From: Anastrepha obliqua
Taxonomy: Eukaryota; Arthropoda; Insecta; Diptera; Tephritidae
NCBI RefSeq assembly: GCF_027943255.1
Contig: NC_072897.1
Coordinates: 41,762,044-41,826,043, forward strand
Direction: 5' to 3'
DNA: 64,000 bases
The notes under the pieces were generated by a model, which saw only the letters and a list, made by a program, of their open reading frames with translations, did not search any database and was not told the origin of the DNA. Each line of letters begins with the position of its first letter. Within the stretch, counting starts at the first letter, position 1. A program made the translations under genes and the position numbers. Of the stretch, positions 19,922 to 30,661 are shown piece after piece.

Positions 19922-21716
19922 TTAACATAACATAACAAATTACCCCGTATTAAAGCACTTATCAACAGCTTTCATTTGATACGCATATTGTACATACACA
20001 ACCAAAGGTTACCCGGGTCCACGTTTTGACCTATATCTCGAGACCCCAGTCACGGAGCGGCATGAAAAATACTCTGTACTAAAGCATTCACCGACAGCTT
20101 CCATTTGATACCCATATTGTGCATACACATCCGAAGGTTACCCGGGTCAACGTTTTGACCTATATCTCGAGACCCTATCTACCAATAGGTATTCAAACTA
20201 TACGGAAATCATCTTCAATACCTACTTAACAATGTGTGTAAGTTTGGTTTAATTCGGTTCAAAGACACGGCGGGTCCACGTTTTGGCATATATTTCGAGA
20301 CCCTAGTCATCAATAGGTATGAAAATTACCCCGTATTAAAGCACTTATCAACAGCTTTCATTTGATATCCATATTGTACAAACACATTCTAGGGTCCACG
20401 TTTTGGTCTCTATCTCGAGACCCTAGTCATGGAGCGGATGGAAATACTCTGTACTAAAGCATTCACCAACAGCTTCCATTTGATACCCATATTGTACATA
20501 CACATCCGAAGGTTACCCGGGTCCACGTTTTGACCTATATCTCGAGACCCTATCTACCAATAGGTATCCAAACTATACGGAAACCATCTTCAATACCTCC
20601 TTAACAATGTGTGTAAGTTTGGTTTAATTCGGTGCAAAGACACGGCGGGTCCACGTTTTGGCATATATTTCCAGACCCTAGTCATCAATAGGTATGAAAA
20701 TTACCCCGTATTAAAGCACTTATCAACAGCTTTCATTTGATACCCATATTGTGCATACACAACCCAAGGTTACCCGGGTCCACGTTTTGACCTATATCTC
20801 GAGACCCCAGTCACGGAGGGGCATGAAAAATACTCTGTACTAAAGCATTCACCAACAGCTTTCATTTGATACCCATATTGTACATACACGTCCGAAGGTT
20901 ACCCGGGTCCACGTTTTGACCTATATCTCGAGACCCTATCTACCAATAGGTATTCAAACTATACGGAAATCATCTTCAATACCTACTTAACAATGTGTGT
21001 AAGTTTGGTTTGTTTAATTCGGTTCAAAGACACGGCGGGTCCACATTTTGGCATTTATTTCGAGACCCTAGTCATCAATAGGTATGAAAATTATTCCGTA
21101 TTAAAGCACTTATCAACAGCTTTCTTTTGATATCCATATTGTACAAACACATTCTAGGGTCCACGTTTTGGTCTCTATCTCGAGACCCTAGTCACGGAGC
21201 GGATGGAAATACTCTGAACTAAAGCATTCACCAACAGCTTCCATTTGATACCCATATTTTACATACACATCCGAAGGTTACCCGGGTCCACGTTTTGACC
21301 TATATCTCGAGACCCTATCTACCAATAGGTATCCAAACTATACGGAAACCATCTTCAATACCTACTTAACAATGTGTGTAAGTTTGGTTTAATTCGGTGC
21401 AAAGACACGGCGGGTCCACGTTTTGGCATATATTTCCAGACCCTAGTCATCAATAGGTATGAATATTACCCCGTATTAAAGCACTTATCAACAGCTTTCA
21501 TTTGATACCCATATCGTAAATACACATCCGAAGGTTACCCGGGTCCACGTTTTGACCTATATCTCGAGCCCTATTTCCAAAATAAAATATAATCCATGTT
21601 ACTCGTGATGTAGCTTTCGAATGGTGAAAGAATTTTTAAAATCGGTCCAGTAGTTTTTGAGCCTATTCATTACAACCAAACAAACAAAGTTTTCCTCTTT
21701 ATAATATTAGTATAGA
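19922..21716 (-). mobile_element. Helitron fragment, 5' end with internal tandem repeats
   Basis: Read on the minus strand it starts TCTATACTAATATTATAAAG at 21716, the same terminus as the Helitrons at 37761 and 40276, and continues GAGGAAAACTTTGTTTG. The body is a chain of diverged repeats, each with blocks such as ATATAGGTCAAAACGTGGAC, GACCCGGGTAACCTTCGGA and ATCAAATGGAAGCTGTTGGT. It stops at 19922 beside a short AACATAACATAAC run, without the 3' CTAG end. No Rep or helicase gene, so non-autonomous. Confidence 0.75.
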
Positions 21717-22440
21717 CAACATATGTTATAAGCTATATGGTAAATATTACCATACATTTTTTCCTTCATATATAATAAAAAAATAATAATAATAACATTA
21801 AAACAACAGGTATTATTAACAAACTTGGTTTTATTTTAAATTCTTCAAGTAAATCAAATTAATAATAATCAATAAGAAGGCATATGCAAATACAAATACG
21901 TGAATTTAAATATGTACATATGCGCATATACATACATATATACGCTCACTTAAGTAGGGGAGAGCAAGATGTCGAACGTTGCCGTTCGTTTGCTTTGTTT
22001 GCTTTGTCGTTCCTTCCGCGCTTTCGCTTGCAGTTCATTCAATGCAATGAGCAAGGTAACACTAATATGAGCAAGGTAACACTAATGAGCAAGGTAACAC
22101 TAAAGAGCAAGGTAACACTAATATGAGCAAGGTAACACTAATATGAGCAAGGTAACACTAATGAGCAAGGTAACACTAAAGAGCAAGGTAACACTAATAT
22201 GAGCAAGGTAACACTAATATGAGCAAGGTAACACTAATGAGCAAGGTAACACTAAAGAGCAAGGTAACACTAATATGAGCAAGGTAACACTAATATGAGC
22301 AAGGTAACACTAATGAGCAAGGTAACACTAAAGAGCAAGGTAACACTAATGGGCAAGGTAACTACATATGAGCAAGGTAACGACACATTTTTTCGTGCGT
22401 GCAGCCTGTTAAATCGAATTATAAGACGTTATCACGTCAA
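21717..22440 (-). mobile_element. end of a minisatellite-bearing TIR element (first copy)
   Basis: The segment matches 57466-58126 in reverse orientation. It shares the TIR-like end TTGACGTGATAACGTCTTATAA (read on minus from 22440 to 22419), then the minisatellite, about 300 bp of shared unique sequence, and the same Helitron junction (GTTG before TCTATAC). The opposite TIR is not found on the left side, so this copy is truncated or rearranged. Confidence 0.65.
22046..22382 (+). repeat. minisatellite of GAGCAAGGTAACACTAAT units
   Basis: About 17-18 units of 18-20 bp: GAGCAAGGTAACACTAAT alternates with GAGCAAGGTAACACTAAA and a 20-bp form with an extra AT. The order (AT form, AT form, plain, A form) recurs about four times, giving a higher-order unit of about 76 bp. 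The same monomers occur in reverse at 57524-57812. Confidence 0.9.
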
Positions 22441-23019
22441 TAAATAAAGGAGTAAAAAATTAGAAATAAAAACTTTTTTAAGAAAAAGAAAAAAAAATCC
22501 CATTCTCTAATTTTTTAATGAACAAACCTTTCATCCTTCCCATTTTTGCAAGACTGTACGGAGAGACAGAAATGAACAATATACGCTCTCTCTCGCGCGC
22601 CCACATTCACATAAGTCGGTCTCGCTCGCACTCACAGGAATGAAATTTTCCAAATTTTCCATGTGATGGGACCATCAGAATGGGTTGGCTCTACACATTT
22701 CATCAATTTATTGTATTGCCAATGTCGTGTAAAAAAGACAGCCGGTATAAAATATGTTGACTTGTGCTTCCATCAACGCACTTTCAACATGGGCTGGCAG
22801 TACTTTGGGACCATGAGAATGGGTGGCAATCATCGTTTCATTTTATACAGACCGTAAATGAAATTCTGTTAAAATTTCAAGTGGTATAAAATATGTTGAG
22901 TAAATGTTTATTATTAACAATTTTAAAAAATAAAAACGCATAATTAAGACCGCTATTGAGCAGCCAGCCCGCCGGATATCGATTCTAGTATTAAAAAACT
23001 AATCTCACACAAAATTTCA
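22441..23019. other. no recognisable gene
   Basis: A+T-rich DNA with a CT/CG-rich patch (CGCTCTCTCTCGCGCG near 22582). The phrase GTATAAAATATGTTG occurs three times (about 22745, 22882, 23023) and GGGACCAT-AGAATGGGT twice (22668, 22808), hinting at a diverged tandem duplication. No coding signal. Confidence 0.4.
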
Positions 23020-23344
23020 AGAAGTATAAAATATGTTGGGTTTTTTGGTCATGAGCTCTCCGTCTATAGGAGGTTCGTTAATTAAAGCCAAAGCTGAAGA
23101 ATTCGCTGTACGTATGGGGCATAAGGAATTTAAGGCTAGCAGCGGATGGCTTGAAAATTTTAAAAAGCGCTATGATATCGGATTTCAAAAAGTGAGCAGG
23201 GAAAGAGCCAGTGTAAGGGACCAAGTTTTTTCTGACTGGAAAACGTTTAAACCATGTCTGTTGGCAGAATATCAGCCCCACAATATTTTTAATGCAGACA
23301 AAACTGGGATATTTTTTAAATGCGCACCAGATCGAACAATGGCA
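23020..23344 (+). pseudogene. pogo-like transposase, second DNA-binding domain and first catalytic Asp
   Basis: Reads GGSLIKAKAEEFAVRMGHKEFKAS, then SGWLENFKKRYDIGFQKVS (the CENP-B-type HTH), then NADKTGIFFKCAPDRTMA with the first catalytic Asp. It is open until the foldback insertion at 23345. Part of the protein between STLSTI (18054) and this block is missing. Confidence 0.85.
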
Positions 23345-24481
23345 GATGCTTTCCATTTCAATTCAACCGTGCTATTCGGGACATGTTCTTCGATTTCGAT
23401 GTAACTCAAACATGTTGCTCTCTGGTCAAAATAATGAGACACGTATTTTTTTGTTCGCCCGAAAATTTTTTTTTTCAAGATTTATGGGCAATTTTGTTTT
23501 TCGTCTCAAAATCGATTTTTTTTAATTATATAAGAACATTTTTTGTTTAAATGCTCATAACTTAGTCAAAACGAACCGATTTCAATGATTCTGGGTTGAA
23601 AACTATCGTTTTACTTGCGCGAGCGACTTCATGTAGAAACAATTGCAAAAAAGTAGTTGAATATTTTCTATTTTCCAAAAAAAAACGTCGAAATTTTTTC
23701 GATATTCAATATTTCAAAAGGTGTATTTTTTTTTAACTTTTTCCAAATCAAGAGGACACCTCAAACTTCAATTGTGCTGAATGCCCAGTAGCTAAAATGA
23801 GTTGGTTTTGAGTAATGAATTTTTGAGTAAAACACCTGTTTCGCACTTTTTGTTCTTTGCAAAATAAAACATTTTCAACTACTGTTTTGCAATTGTTTCT
23901 GTATGAAGTCGCTCGTGTAAGTAATGGCGATAATTTTGAACTCAGAATCATTAAAATCGGTTAATTTTTGACAAAGTTATGAGCAATTAAAAAATTATTT
24001 TCTATTACAGATGCTTTCCATTTCAATTCAACCGGGCTATTCGGGAATTGTTCTTCGATTTCGATGTAACTCAAATATGTTGCTCTCTGGTCAAAATAAT
24101 GAGACACGTATTTTTTTGTTCGCCCGAAAAAATATTTTTCAAGATTTATCGGCAATTTTGTTTTTCGTCTCAAAATCGTTTTTTTTTAATTATGTTTATA
24201 AGAAAATTTTTTGTTTCAATGCTCATAACTTAGTCAAAAACGAACCGATTTGAATGATTCTGGGTTCAAAATGATCGTAATTATTTGCACAAGCGACTTC
24301 ATGCAGAAACAATTCCAAAAAAGGAGTTAAAATCTTTTTATTTTCAAAAAACAAAAAGTGCGAAAAGAAAAGAAAAAATACGCTTTTTGAAATATTGATT
24401 CTGGAAAATATTTCGAATTTTTTCGATCGAAATCTAAGAACATGTCCCGAATAGCCCGGGTGAATTGAAATGGAAAGCATC
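23345..24481. mobile_element. foldback/MITE-like element with about 50-bp inverted ends, GGCA duplication
   Basis: Starts GATGCTTTCCATTTCAATTC at 23345 and ends with its reverse complement at 24481; the match extends about 50 bp. GGCA flanks both sides (23341-23344 and 24482-24485). Deleting the element with one GGCA restores the pogo frame (TMA-LKSEKCHGGK). A second direct copy of the left end begins at 24009, and inner arms near 23574-23660 and 23873-23962 are inverted copies of each other. So it is a palindrome-rich compound element without coding capacity. Superfamily unknown. Confidence 0.8.
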
Positions 24482-25438
24482 GGCACTTAAATCTGAGAAA
24501 TGCCACGGCGGAAAACATAGCAAGGAAAGACTCTCAATTTTATTTACGGTAAATATGGTAGTTCTGGCACTGAGAAGAGAAAATTGCTAGTAATCGGAAA
24601 ATCGGCTAATCCAAGATGCTTTAAAAATATTAAAAGCTTACAAGTGGACTGCTTTGCGACAAAAAAAAAAGCTTGGACGACCACTGAAATATGGTTGGAT
24701 TACTTAGAAAAAATTGACAACGAAATGACTAAGGCTACTCGCAAAATGTTATTGCTCGTTGATAACTGCATGGCGCACAAAAACCCTACATCACTGAAAT
24801 CTATTAAATTACGATTTCTGCCACCAAACGCAACATCGAAACTACAACCTCTAGATCTGGGAATAATTAAAAATTTCAAGCAATTCTATCGCAAAGAGAT
24901 GGTCAAAATTTTAATCAATGATATGGAAGATGGGCGCCAGAGTAATATCAACGTCCTACAAGGCATCAGAATGGCCCATAAAGCATGGGAAAAGTAAAAC
25001 AACCAATGATTGTTAACTGTTTTGTGACATGTGGCTTTGTCGACAGTCCAAATATTTTGACCACAAAAGATTGTGTTCAAGACAGCGAATAATGGCTTGT
25101 CGTTAAAAACCATTTCAATTTGGATGAACGATTTGATGATTTCGTTACTTTCGATGATAACCTCAGTACTACGGGTCTTATTACTGATGATGACATTGTT
25201 GATAGTGTTTTGAACAGAAATACAGTCGACATTGTTGAGGAGGATGAAGAGGTCGAGAACGTTATCACTGCCAAAGAAGCTAAACAATGGTTGAAAGCTC
25301 CAAACTTTTCTTGAGGCACAGGAAGCTATTCCAAAATGTGCATTCGATAGCTTAGCATCTGTTGAGCGAAGTGTTTATGGCTGCAATCGAAGCTTGCGCA
25401 AACAAACAAAAATAACCAATTATTTTAATAAAATCTAA
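24482..25438 (+). pseudogene. pogo-like transposase, catalytic core and C-terminus
   Basis: Resumes with LKSEKCHGGKHSKERLSILF. The core has LLLVDNCMAHKN with the second Asp (about 24750-24785) and NATSKLQPLDLGIIKNFKQF with the third. I count 30 residues between them, the DD30D arrangement reported for Drosophila pogo. A frameshift lies near 24540-24580. The acidic C-terminus (25120-25310) is followed, after another shift, by VERSVYGCNRSLRKQTKITNYFNKI ending at 25438. The terminal QTKITNYF fits the PCNA-interacting box known for pogo. Confidence 0.85.
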
Positions 25439-25666
25439 TTGAAAAAATTTATAACTTTCTATTTTTTATATCCACGCCACTTCAGTGCAGTTTTATCATT
25501 ATTTTGATGTAAACAGGTAAACACAGTATTTATAACGAATTTTCTTTCAGATTTCTTTAAATTTCGTTTTACCATGGCTTTACCAAAAAGTACCTATAGC
25601 GAATAAATAGATACAATGAAAAATTTTCTGGTGCCCTTCAGATTCGTTATATCGAGGTTTCACTGT

Positions 25667-27350
25667 TTATTGTTTTTTCTCAAATATTATTGGTCTAACT
25701 CTACTTCATATAAATTTAGTTGTATTTTCTATGTACGAATGTGGGTTTTTTTGTAGTTTTGAAAAATACGCTTGACACATAAACGCATTGGATTTGCATT
25801 TTAATACATATTTTTTGTAAGCTTTGATTGGACCTAAAATTAAATAATAGAATAAGTCTGCTCTGAGAGCTTTTAGCTAAATATCTGTTATTCCTTTTTA
25901 AAAAAGGCTTTTGCTACAGTACAAATAAAATTTGGTGTCGGTTGTCCTTTCAAAATTAATGAAGGGATAGAAACGAAAGCACCCCTAAAAATTTTTCGAT
26001 TGGCATCCCTTAAACCACCAGAAATTGAATCCACCAGTGAATTTTTTAAGTGAAAAATTACTCGATTAAAGAAAATTTTCCTAATCAGTAGTGTTTAAAA
26101 TAACATAAAAATATAATACTACAATAAACGCACATTTTCCTTATTAAAAATTTGGCGCTCAGAGCTTGAGCAAAGTGAAAATAAAACCACCAAACAAAAG
26201 CGTGAAATCGTTAAAACAGAAATCAAACTCAGCCAGTTGCAATAAGCTCGGCCTAAAAATATACACGCTTTTTGTGCTTCAGTAGAAATAAAATTTATTC
26301 AGTGCTGCCAACTGACATTTCCCCTGTATCTTTAAAAGAAAAATAATAATAATTAGCGTGAACAACGCTTACACTCTAAGGCGAGAGCCTCAAGCAAAAA
26401 CAGAAGGGAATAATGCATATTTCACATATTCACCAAAAATAACAGTTGCCTTAACGCGCCAGATCTTGCTCTCCGGCACCTGATAGAAATATACATACAT
26501 GATGGAAAGAATAATGAGATGGTGCCTATCGTGGTACCGTTACTTTGTTTCATTAAGCTTTACTTTTTTTAACATCTGGCCGCATTGCCCCCAATTGCGG
26601 TTCTTGTTGGTGTTCTTCTACTTTCAGCAGTCAAATCTCTATCACTACTGCAGTGTTGCCTAGCTTCAGATATAAAAACGCACTAAAATGCCCATTTAAA
26701 GAAAAGAAAATACCAAATTTTTATTGATGTAATTAAAGAACTTTGTATGCGTGACAAATTATCTTTAAAATGTGCGTTATTTTAAATAAATGTACACTTT
26801 AATCTATGAATTTTTTGTTAAAAGAAACTCTTTTGTTAACAGAACGACTTTTTTTGCTATATTTCAGGTTATGTAACAAGATAAGGTACTCTTCTTGTAA
26901 AAATGTTGTTATAGTTACTGTATTTTCTGGTATTTTATTACTTAATCTTATTATGAATACAGCTCTTGATGCCTTATGTCCCACTAAGGATTTAGGACTG
27001 GAAGAAACGATTACACCACTATAGTTTTAATTAACATTCAGTAAATTCAAACGCTGCTTAAAATATCTATGTTAAAAAGGTTTTCAATGTTAAGAAGAGT
27101 CGAGAGAAGAGCATTTAATATTCTTGCATAATCTTACAAGGAGCAAAAAATTAAATTTGCACTTTCAGAATATCTAACTTTATAAGAATCAACAAAATTT
27201 CATTAGCACTAAAATCTTCTTTTTTAACCTTCTTTTGTTTAATAATACAGTTTTTTTTACCTACAGTTTCGGTAGCTTTATATTAAAAATATGATAAGAA
27301 ACAAACACCAAACTTTAAAATTTTTCGCATTTTGATACGTAAAAAAGCTC
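25667..27350. other. unassigned A+T-rich stretch
   Basis: About 1.7 kb following the pogo end. I see no transposase, RT, tRNA or convincing gene, and only short open frames. It may be decayed untranslated sequence of the Tc1 or Jockey elements on either side, or original host DNA. Confidence 0.35.
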
Positions 27351-27614
27351 TAAATTTATTGTGAAGAGAAAATGGTTGGCACCAATGCACAACTCAGCGA
27401 ATGTGACGCCACGCACTCTCTGATGGGCGCAATTTTGTTTCTATCATTCTTGAGAGATATCAATATCAATACTCTCTCCCTTCCCTGGAGTGCCCAGTGC
27501 ACGTCATCATCAGCTCCACTTCTCCCGCACATAACAAAAACAAACGGTACATCCTCCGTCATTTTGTCAACAATACTAAGCCACCAGCTCGCTCTCTCCA
27601 CTCTTCCGCTCACA

Positions 27615-28925
27615 ATGGCATCAACAACCAACACTATACCAACATCAGTATGTTCCCTGTCACATCTGATTTGCTCTTCGGCAGCAACTTCAAAAACTTC
27701 CACTACATCGACATTCTCGCAAGTACAAAATATCAACACCATTACCTCCAAAGTACCAAATAAGAAGAATACCTAAAACGGCACCGTGACAGACAGCCCC
27801 AAACAAGTCAAACGAACAGATGAACAGTAATAAAGAACATAAAAATAAAACTCAAAATACTGTACTAAAAACACTCAAAGGGACAAGCCTAATTCAAGCA
27901 ACCGCTTTGAGTTGCTTGCACAAGAAGCTGAAGAGGCTGAAGAGAGTGAACTACATACTGACAGTGGGACGGAACCGAAAACGAAACCACGAACCCAAAC
28001 AGAACAACGCAAACTTAAACCACCAACCATCTATGTGCAAAACGTAGAAAATGTACATACATTAACAACTGCCCTTAAATTGCTAACTGATACAAAATAC
28101 GAACTTAAAGCACTCTCAACAAATGAAGTTAAAATCGAACACAGGCAAGCATTCACCATACAAATATTTTAAAACTATTGAAAGATAAAGAAAGAAAATA
28201 CTACACATTTAGACCTAAGGACCAAGGCTTCAAAGTAATACCTCGCAACGTTCATCATACAACAGATAAAAACGAAATTATAATTGAAGTAACAGAACTT
28301 GGTCACCAAGTGCTACACATGCACAACTTGTCCCGCTCTTCGCTTTACAACTAAAACAGCAAGACAATAACAAAGAAATTTACTAAATAGTAGCCTTCTA
28401 CACTGCAGAGTCACGTTTGAGCCACCTCACCAAAAGCGGACAATCCCTCAATGCGCAAACTGCCAAAAATATGGCCACACGAAGAATCAAAAGATCCAGT
28501 ATGTGTTAAATGTGCTGGTAAACATAATACACTTAACTGCAAAATCCATCACGCCTCCAGCAAAAATGAAATTAAATGTGCCCTATGCGGCGAAAATCAT
28601 ACTGCAAATTATAAAGGATGCATGGTCTACAAAACCCTACAAATACAAAAATTCCCCTCCGTCCGTAGAAAAGAACTACCAGCAACGCAAACGCCACCTG
28701 CAGATCAGTATCACAACACTGGTTATTTGCTACAAATATTAACCCCAGAAATATAATACACAAAAGCACTTACCAAAAATATGTCCTCATCAACGAGCCA
28801 TAAATAGCATTCTCTCTCAACTAACTCCTACTCAACACAACAACAAGACGACTTACAAGAATTAAAACAAATGATGAAACAACTATTTAGTTGCTCAAAT
28901 GACCAACATGATGAATATCATAATC
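27615..28925 (+). pseudogene. Jockey-type ORF1 (gag-like) remnant
   Basis: A probable start is ATG 27615 (MASTTNTIPTSVCSLSH). Later pieces are RKLKPPTIYVQNVENVHTL (about 28005-28070), a diverged RNA-binding-like region, and three zinc knuckles. These are CANCQKYGHTKN (28456), CVKCAGKHNTLNC (28500-28545) and CALCGENHTANYKGC (28578-28625). The C-terminal QELKQMMKQLFS (28857-28895) corresponds to QELKTMISQLINQ at 36795, from another copy. Stops and shifts throughout. The protein would package element RNA. Confidence 0.75.
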
Positions 28926-28927
28926 TT

Positions 28928-29011
28928 CACTGTAAGTGTGAACGGACGTGTTTTTCAAATTCGCCTTTTCACTGTAAGTGTGAATGGACGTGTTTTTCGA
29001 AATTCGCCTTT
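28928..29011 (+). repeat. two 42-bp direct repeats
   Basis: CACTGTAAGTGTGAACGGAC and its following bases occur at 28928-28969 and again at 28970-29011 with a few changes. They lie between the Jockey ORF1 and the piggyBac end; origin unknown. Confidence 0.8.
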
Positions 29012-29091
29012 TTACTGAGATAGTGACTTTAAACATCAAAAGTGCCAACTGACTCGTTAAGCTTTGCTTTGCTTTACGATTGTGTATTTAA

Positions 29092-29472
29092 CCCTAGTAA
29101 GATAACGCACGTCGAAATTACGTACTCATTTTTTCTCTTACGCTCTCAATCTCTTGTTTGTTGTCGGAGAAACTTCACAAGCTCAGTTTGCTCAGTCAGT
29201 AGCTGCAGTTCTTTGGTGGTGGTTGTTTTTTCTAGGTGAGTTTTTTTTTCTGAGTTATGATCATAGCATACGTCGAAAAGACGTACCATTATATTTTGGG
29301 TTACTTTTTAGTTTTGGAATTGCATATTGTTTATATAATTTATTAGCATTTTTTGGGTTTCGTTTCACTATCTTAGCGTTCTATTTTTGTTTAGTTTTGA
29401 TTTGTTGAAAATATGTCATCTACATGTAGATTAGATGACTCACAAATAAGTAGTCTATTAGAGCAATAATGA
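29092..29472 (+). mobile_element. 5' end of a second, different piggyBac-like element
   Basis: TTAA at 29088-29091 is followed by CCCTAGTAAGATAACG, the CCCTAG start of piggyBac ends. Inside are paired ACGTCGAAA-ACGTAC blocks (29109-29130 and 29270-29285). A short frame at 29413-29469, MSSTCRLDDSQISSLLEQ, resembles piggyBac-type N-termini. It ends in a stop near the LTR of the gypsy-group element, which probably cut it off. No 3' end is found. Confidence 0.55.
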
Positions 29473-29477
29473 ATATG

Positions 29478-29723
29478 AATTTCGCAATAATTATTATTTG
29501 ACACTTTTGTTTACCTTAATTTGGTAATTCTTGCGAAAATCAATATTTACAATAAATGCGAACTCAGAATTAACCGGAAATCACGCCACCTCTTTATTAG
29601 GTTACCATAATAGTATAAAGTAAGAAATTTGTAAATTTAGTTTCAGTTTTTAGAATAACTGAAATAAAATCGGTCGTAAAGACCTTAAACAATTTTTTTT
29701 TTAGCTTTTTCATTTCGCTTAAG
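29478..29723 (+). repeat. 5' LTR
   Basis: Begins near AATTTCGCAATAATTATTAT and ends near CATTTCGCTTAAG. It matches 36468-36723 with substitutions plus an extra TACC and AAAAG in the 3' copy. The exact first base is uncertain because flanks also match by chance. Confidence 0.8.
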
Positions 29724-29737
29724 TGGCGCCCGAGCAG
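29724..29737 (+). promoter_or_regulatory. primer-binding site
   Basis: TGGCGCCCGAGCAG directly follows the 5' LTR. It resembles the complement of a lysine tRNA 3' end, the primer used by gypsy-group elements; the tRNA identity is inference. Confidence 0.7.
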
Positions 29738-30112
29738 TATAATTAGCCTTAAAAATTCGGTTTTCGGTCCCTTAGTAGCGAAAAGCAAAACGGTGGTACT
29801 ACGTGCCAGCCTTACCGGAGGCTAAAAAAAGTGGAAAAGGAGAAATCCTTATCTAAATAAATATCCATAGAAAAAGTTACTTTAAAATAGCTGTCCTTAA
29901 GATAGGAAAAAAAGAGAGTTAAAATTGACATTCCTTGAAAAAATAAATGATTTTCAGAAAATATCCTCAGGAAAATTGAGGATCTAAAGCAATAAAGAAC
30001 TAATTAAAAAGTAACTTTAAGAAAATATGAAGAAGTGACTCCACTTAAACAAAAATTTTATGGAAAAAAAGTGAATTCATAAAAAAATCTATGAAAAAGG
30101 AAAAATCTAAGT

Positions 30113-30300
30113 GTAAAGCCAACCAACAGAGGTCCTGAAATCTCATCAACAAATTTAGCCGTAAATATCTAAGAAGGAAGAAAAGGGTAAAGCCAACCAA
30201 CAGAGGCCCTGAAACCTCATCAACAAATTTAGCCGTAAATATCTAAGAAGGACGAAAAGGCAAAATTTAATCAACAAAAGCCCTAAAAACTCATCAGAGA
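30113..30300 (+). repeat. leader repeats, period 74 bp
   Basis: GTAAAGCCAACCAACAGAGG and the following bases occur at 30113 and 30187, with a more diverged third copy from about 30261. They lie in the untranslated leader before gag. Confidence 0.8.
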
Positions 30301-30661
30301 AATTAGTCAAATAACATCCCAAAAGAAAATTTAAAGAAGAAGGAAAAGTAACGACAACAAACAGAAGTAATCAAAGCCCATCTACAAATCAAGGAAAAAA
30401 TAAGGTAGAGCCTATTATTTATTTATTTTTTATTTTTCAAAAAAATATATATTGTTTTGACAAAGAGGAAAAAAGCTCTGTTTGTGAAATCGTTTATACA
30501 AAATTATAATAGAATTCTAAAACCCAATTATTAGTATACATTAGGAACGTCTTTTCCAATAAAACAATTGCGTTAAAAAAAACCAAAAAAAATCGCATTT
30601 AAAGTTAAAGTTTAAGTGGAAAAACTATAGAAATAAAAAAAAGGAAAACAAAAATAATTTA

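Larger units (their letters stand above)
17556..25666 (+). mobile_element. pogo-like DNA transposon, interrupted by several insertions
   Basis: Inverted ends: the right end read backwards is CAGTGAAACCTCGATATAAC (25647-25666) and the left end at 17556 reads AATTGAAAGCTCGATGTAAC, an imperfect match. The transposase is in three separated pieces (17920-18054, 23020-23344, 24482-25438). Between them sit a foreign gene with a Helitron/minisatellite block and a foldback element. Pogo/Tigger elements are known to have such TA-flanked ends. I did not find a clean TA duplication. Confidence 0.75.

Noticed and set aside
22046..22382. CRISPR-like array (also 57524-57812)
   Set aside because: Units are contiguous 18-20 bp minisatellite monomers with no unique spacers, in a eukaryotic transposon setting.
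25120..25314. Separate small acidic protein
   Set aside because: It is the acidic C-terminal region of the pogo-like transposase, split off by frameshifts.
25667..27350. Host gene
   Set aside because: No frame above about 70 codons, no motif and no splice pattern that I could support.
27356..27751. Minus-strand frame of 131 codons
   Set aside because: Overlaps the Jockey 5' region and ORF1 start on the plus strand and has no recognisable motif.
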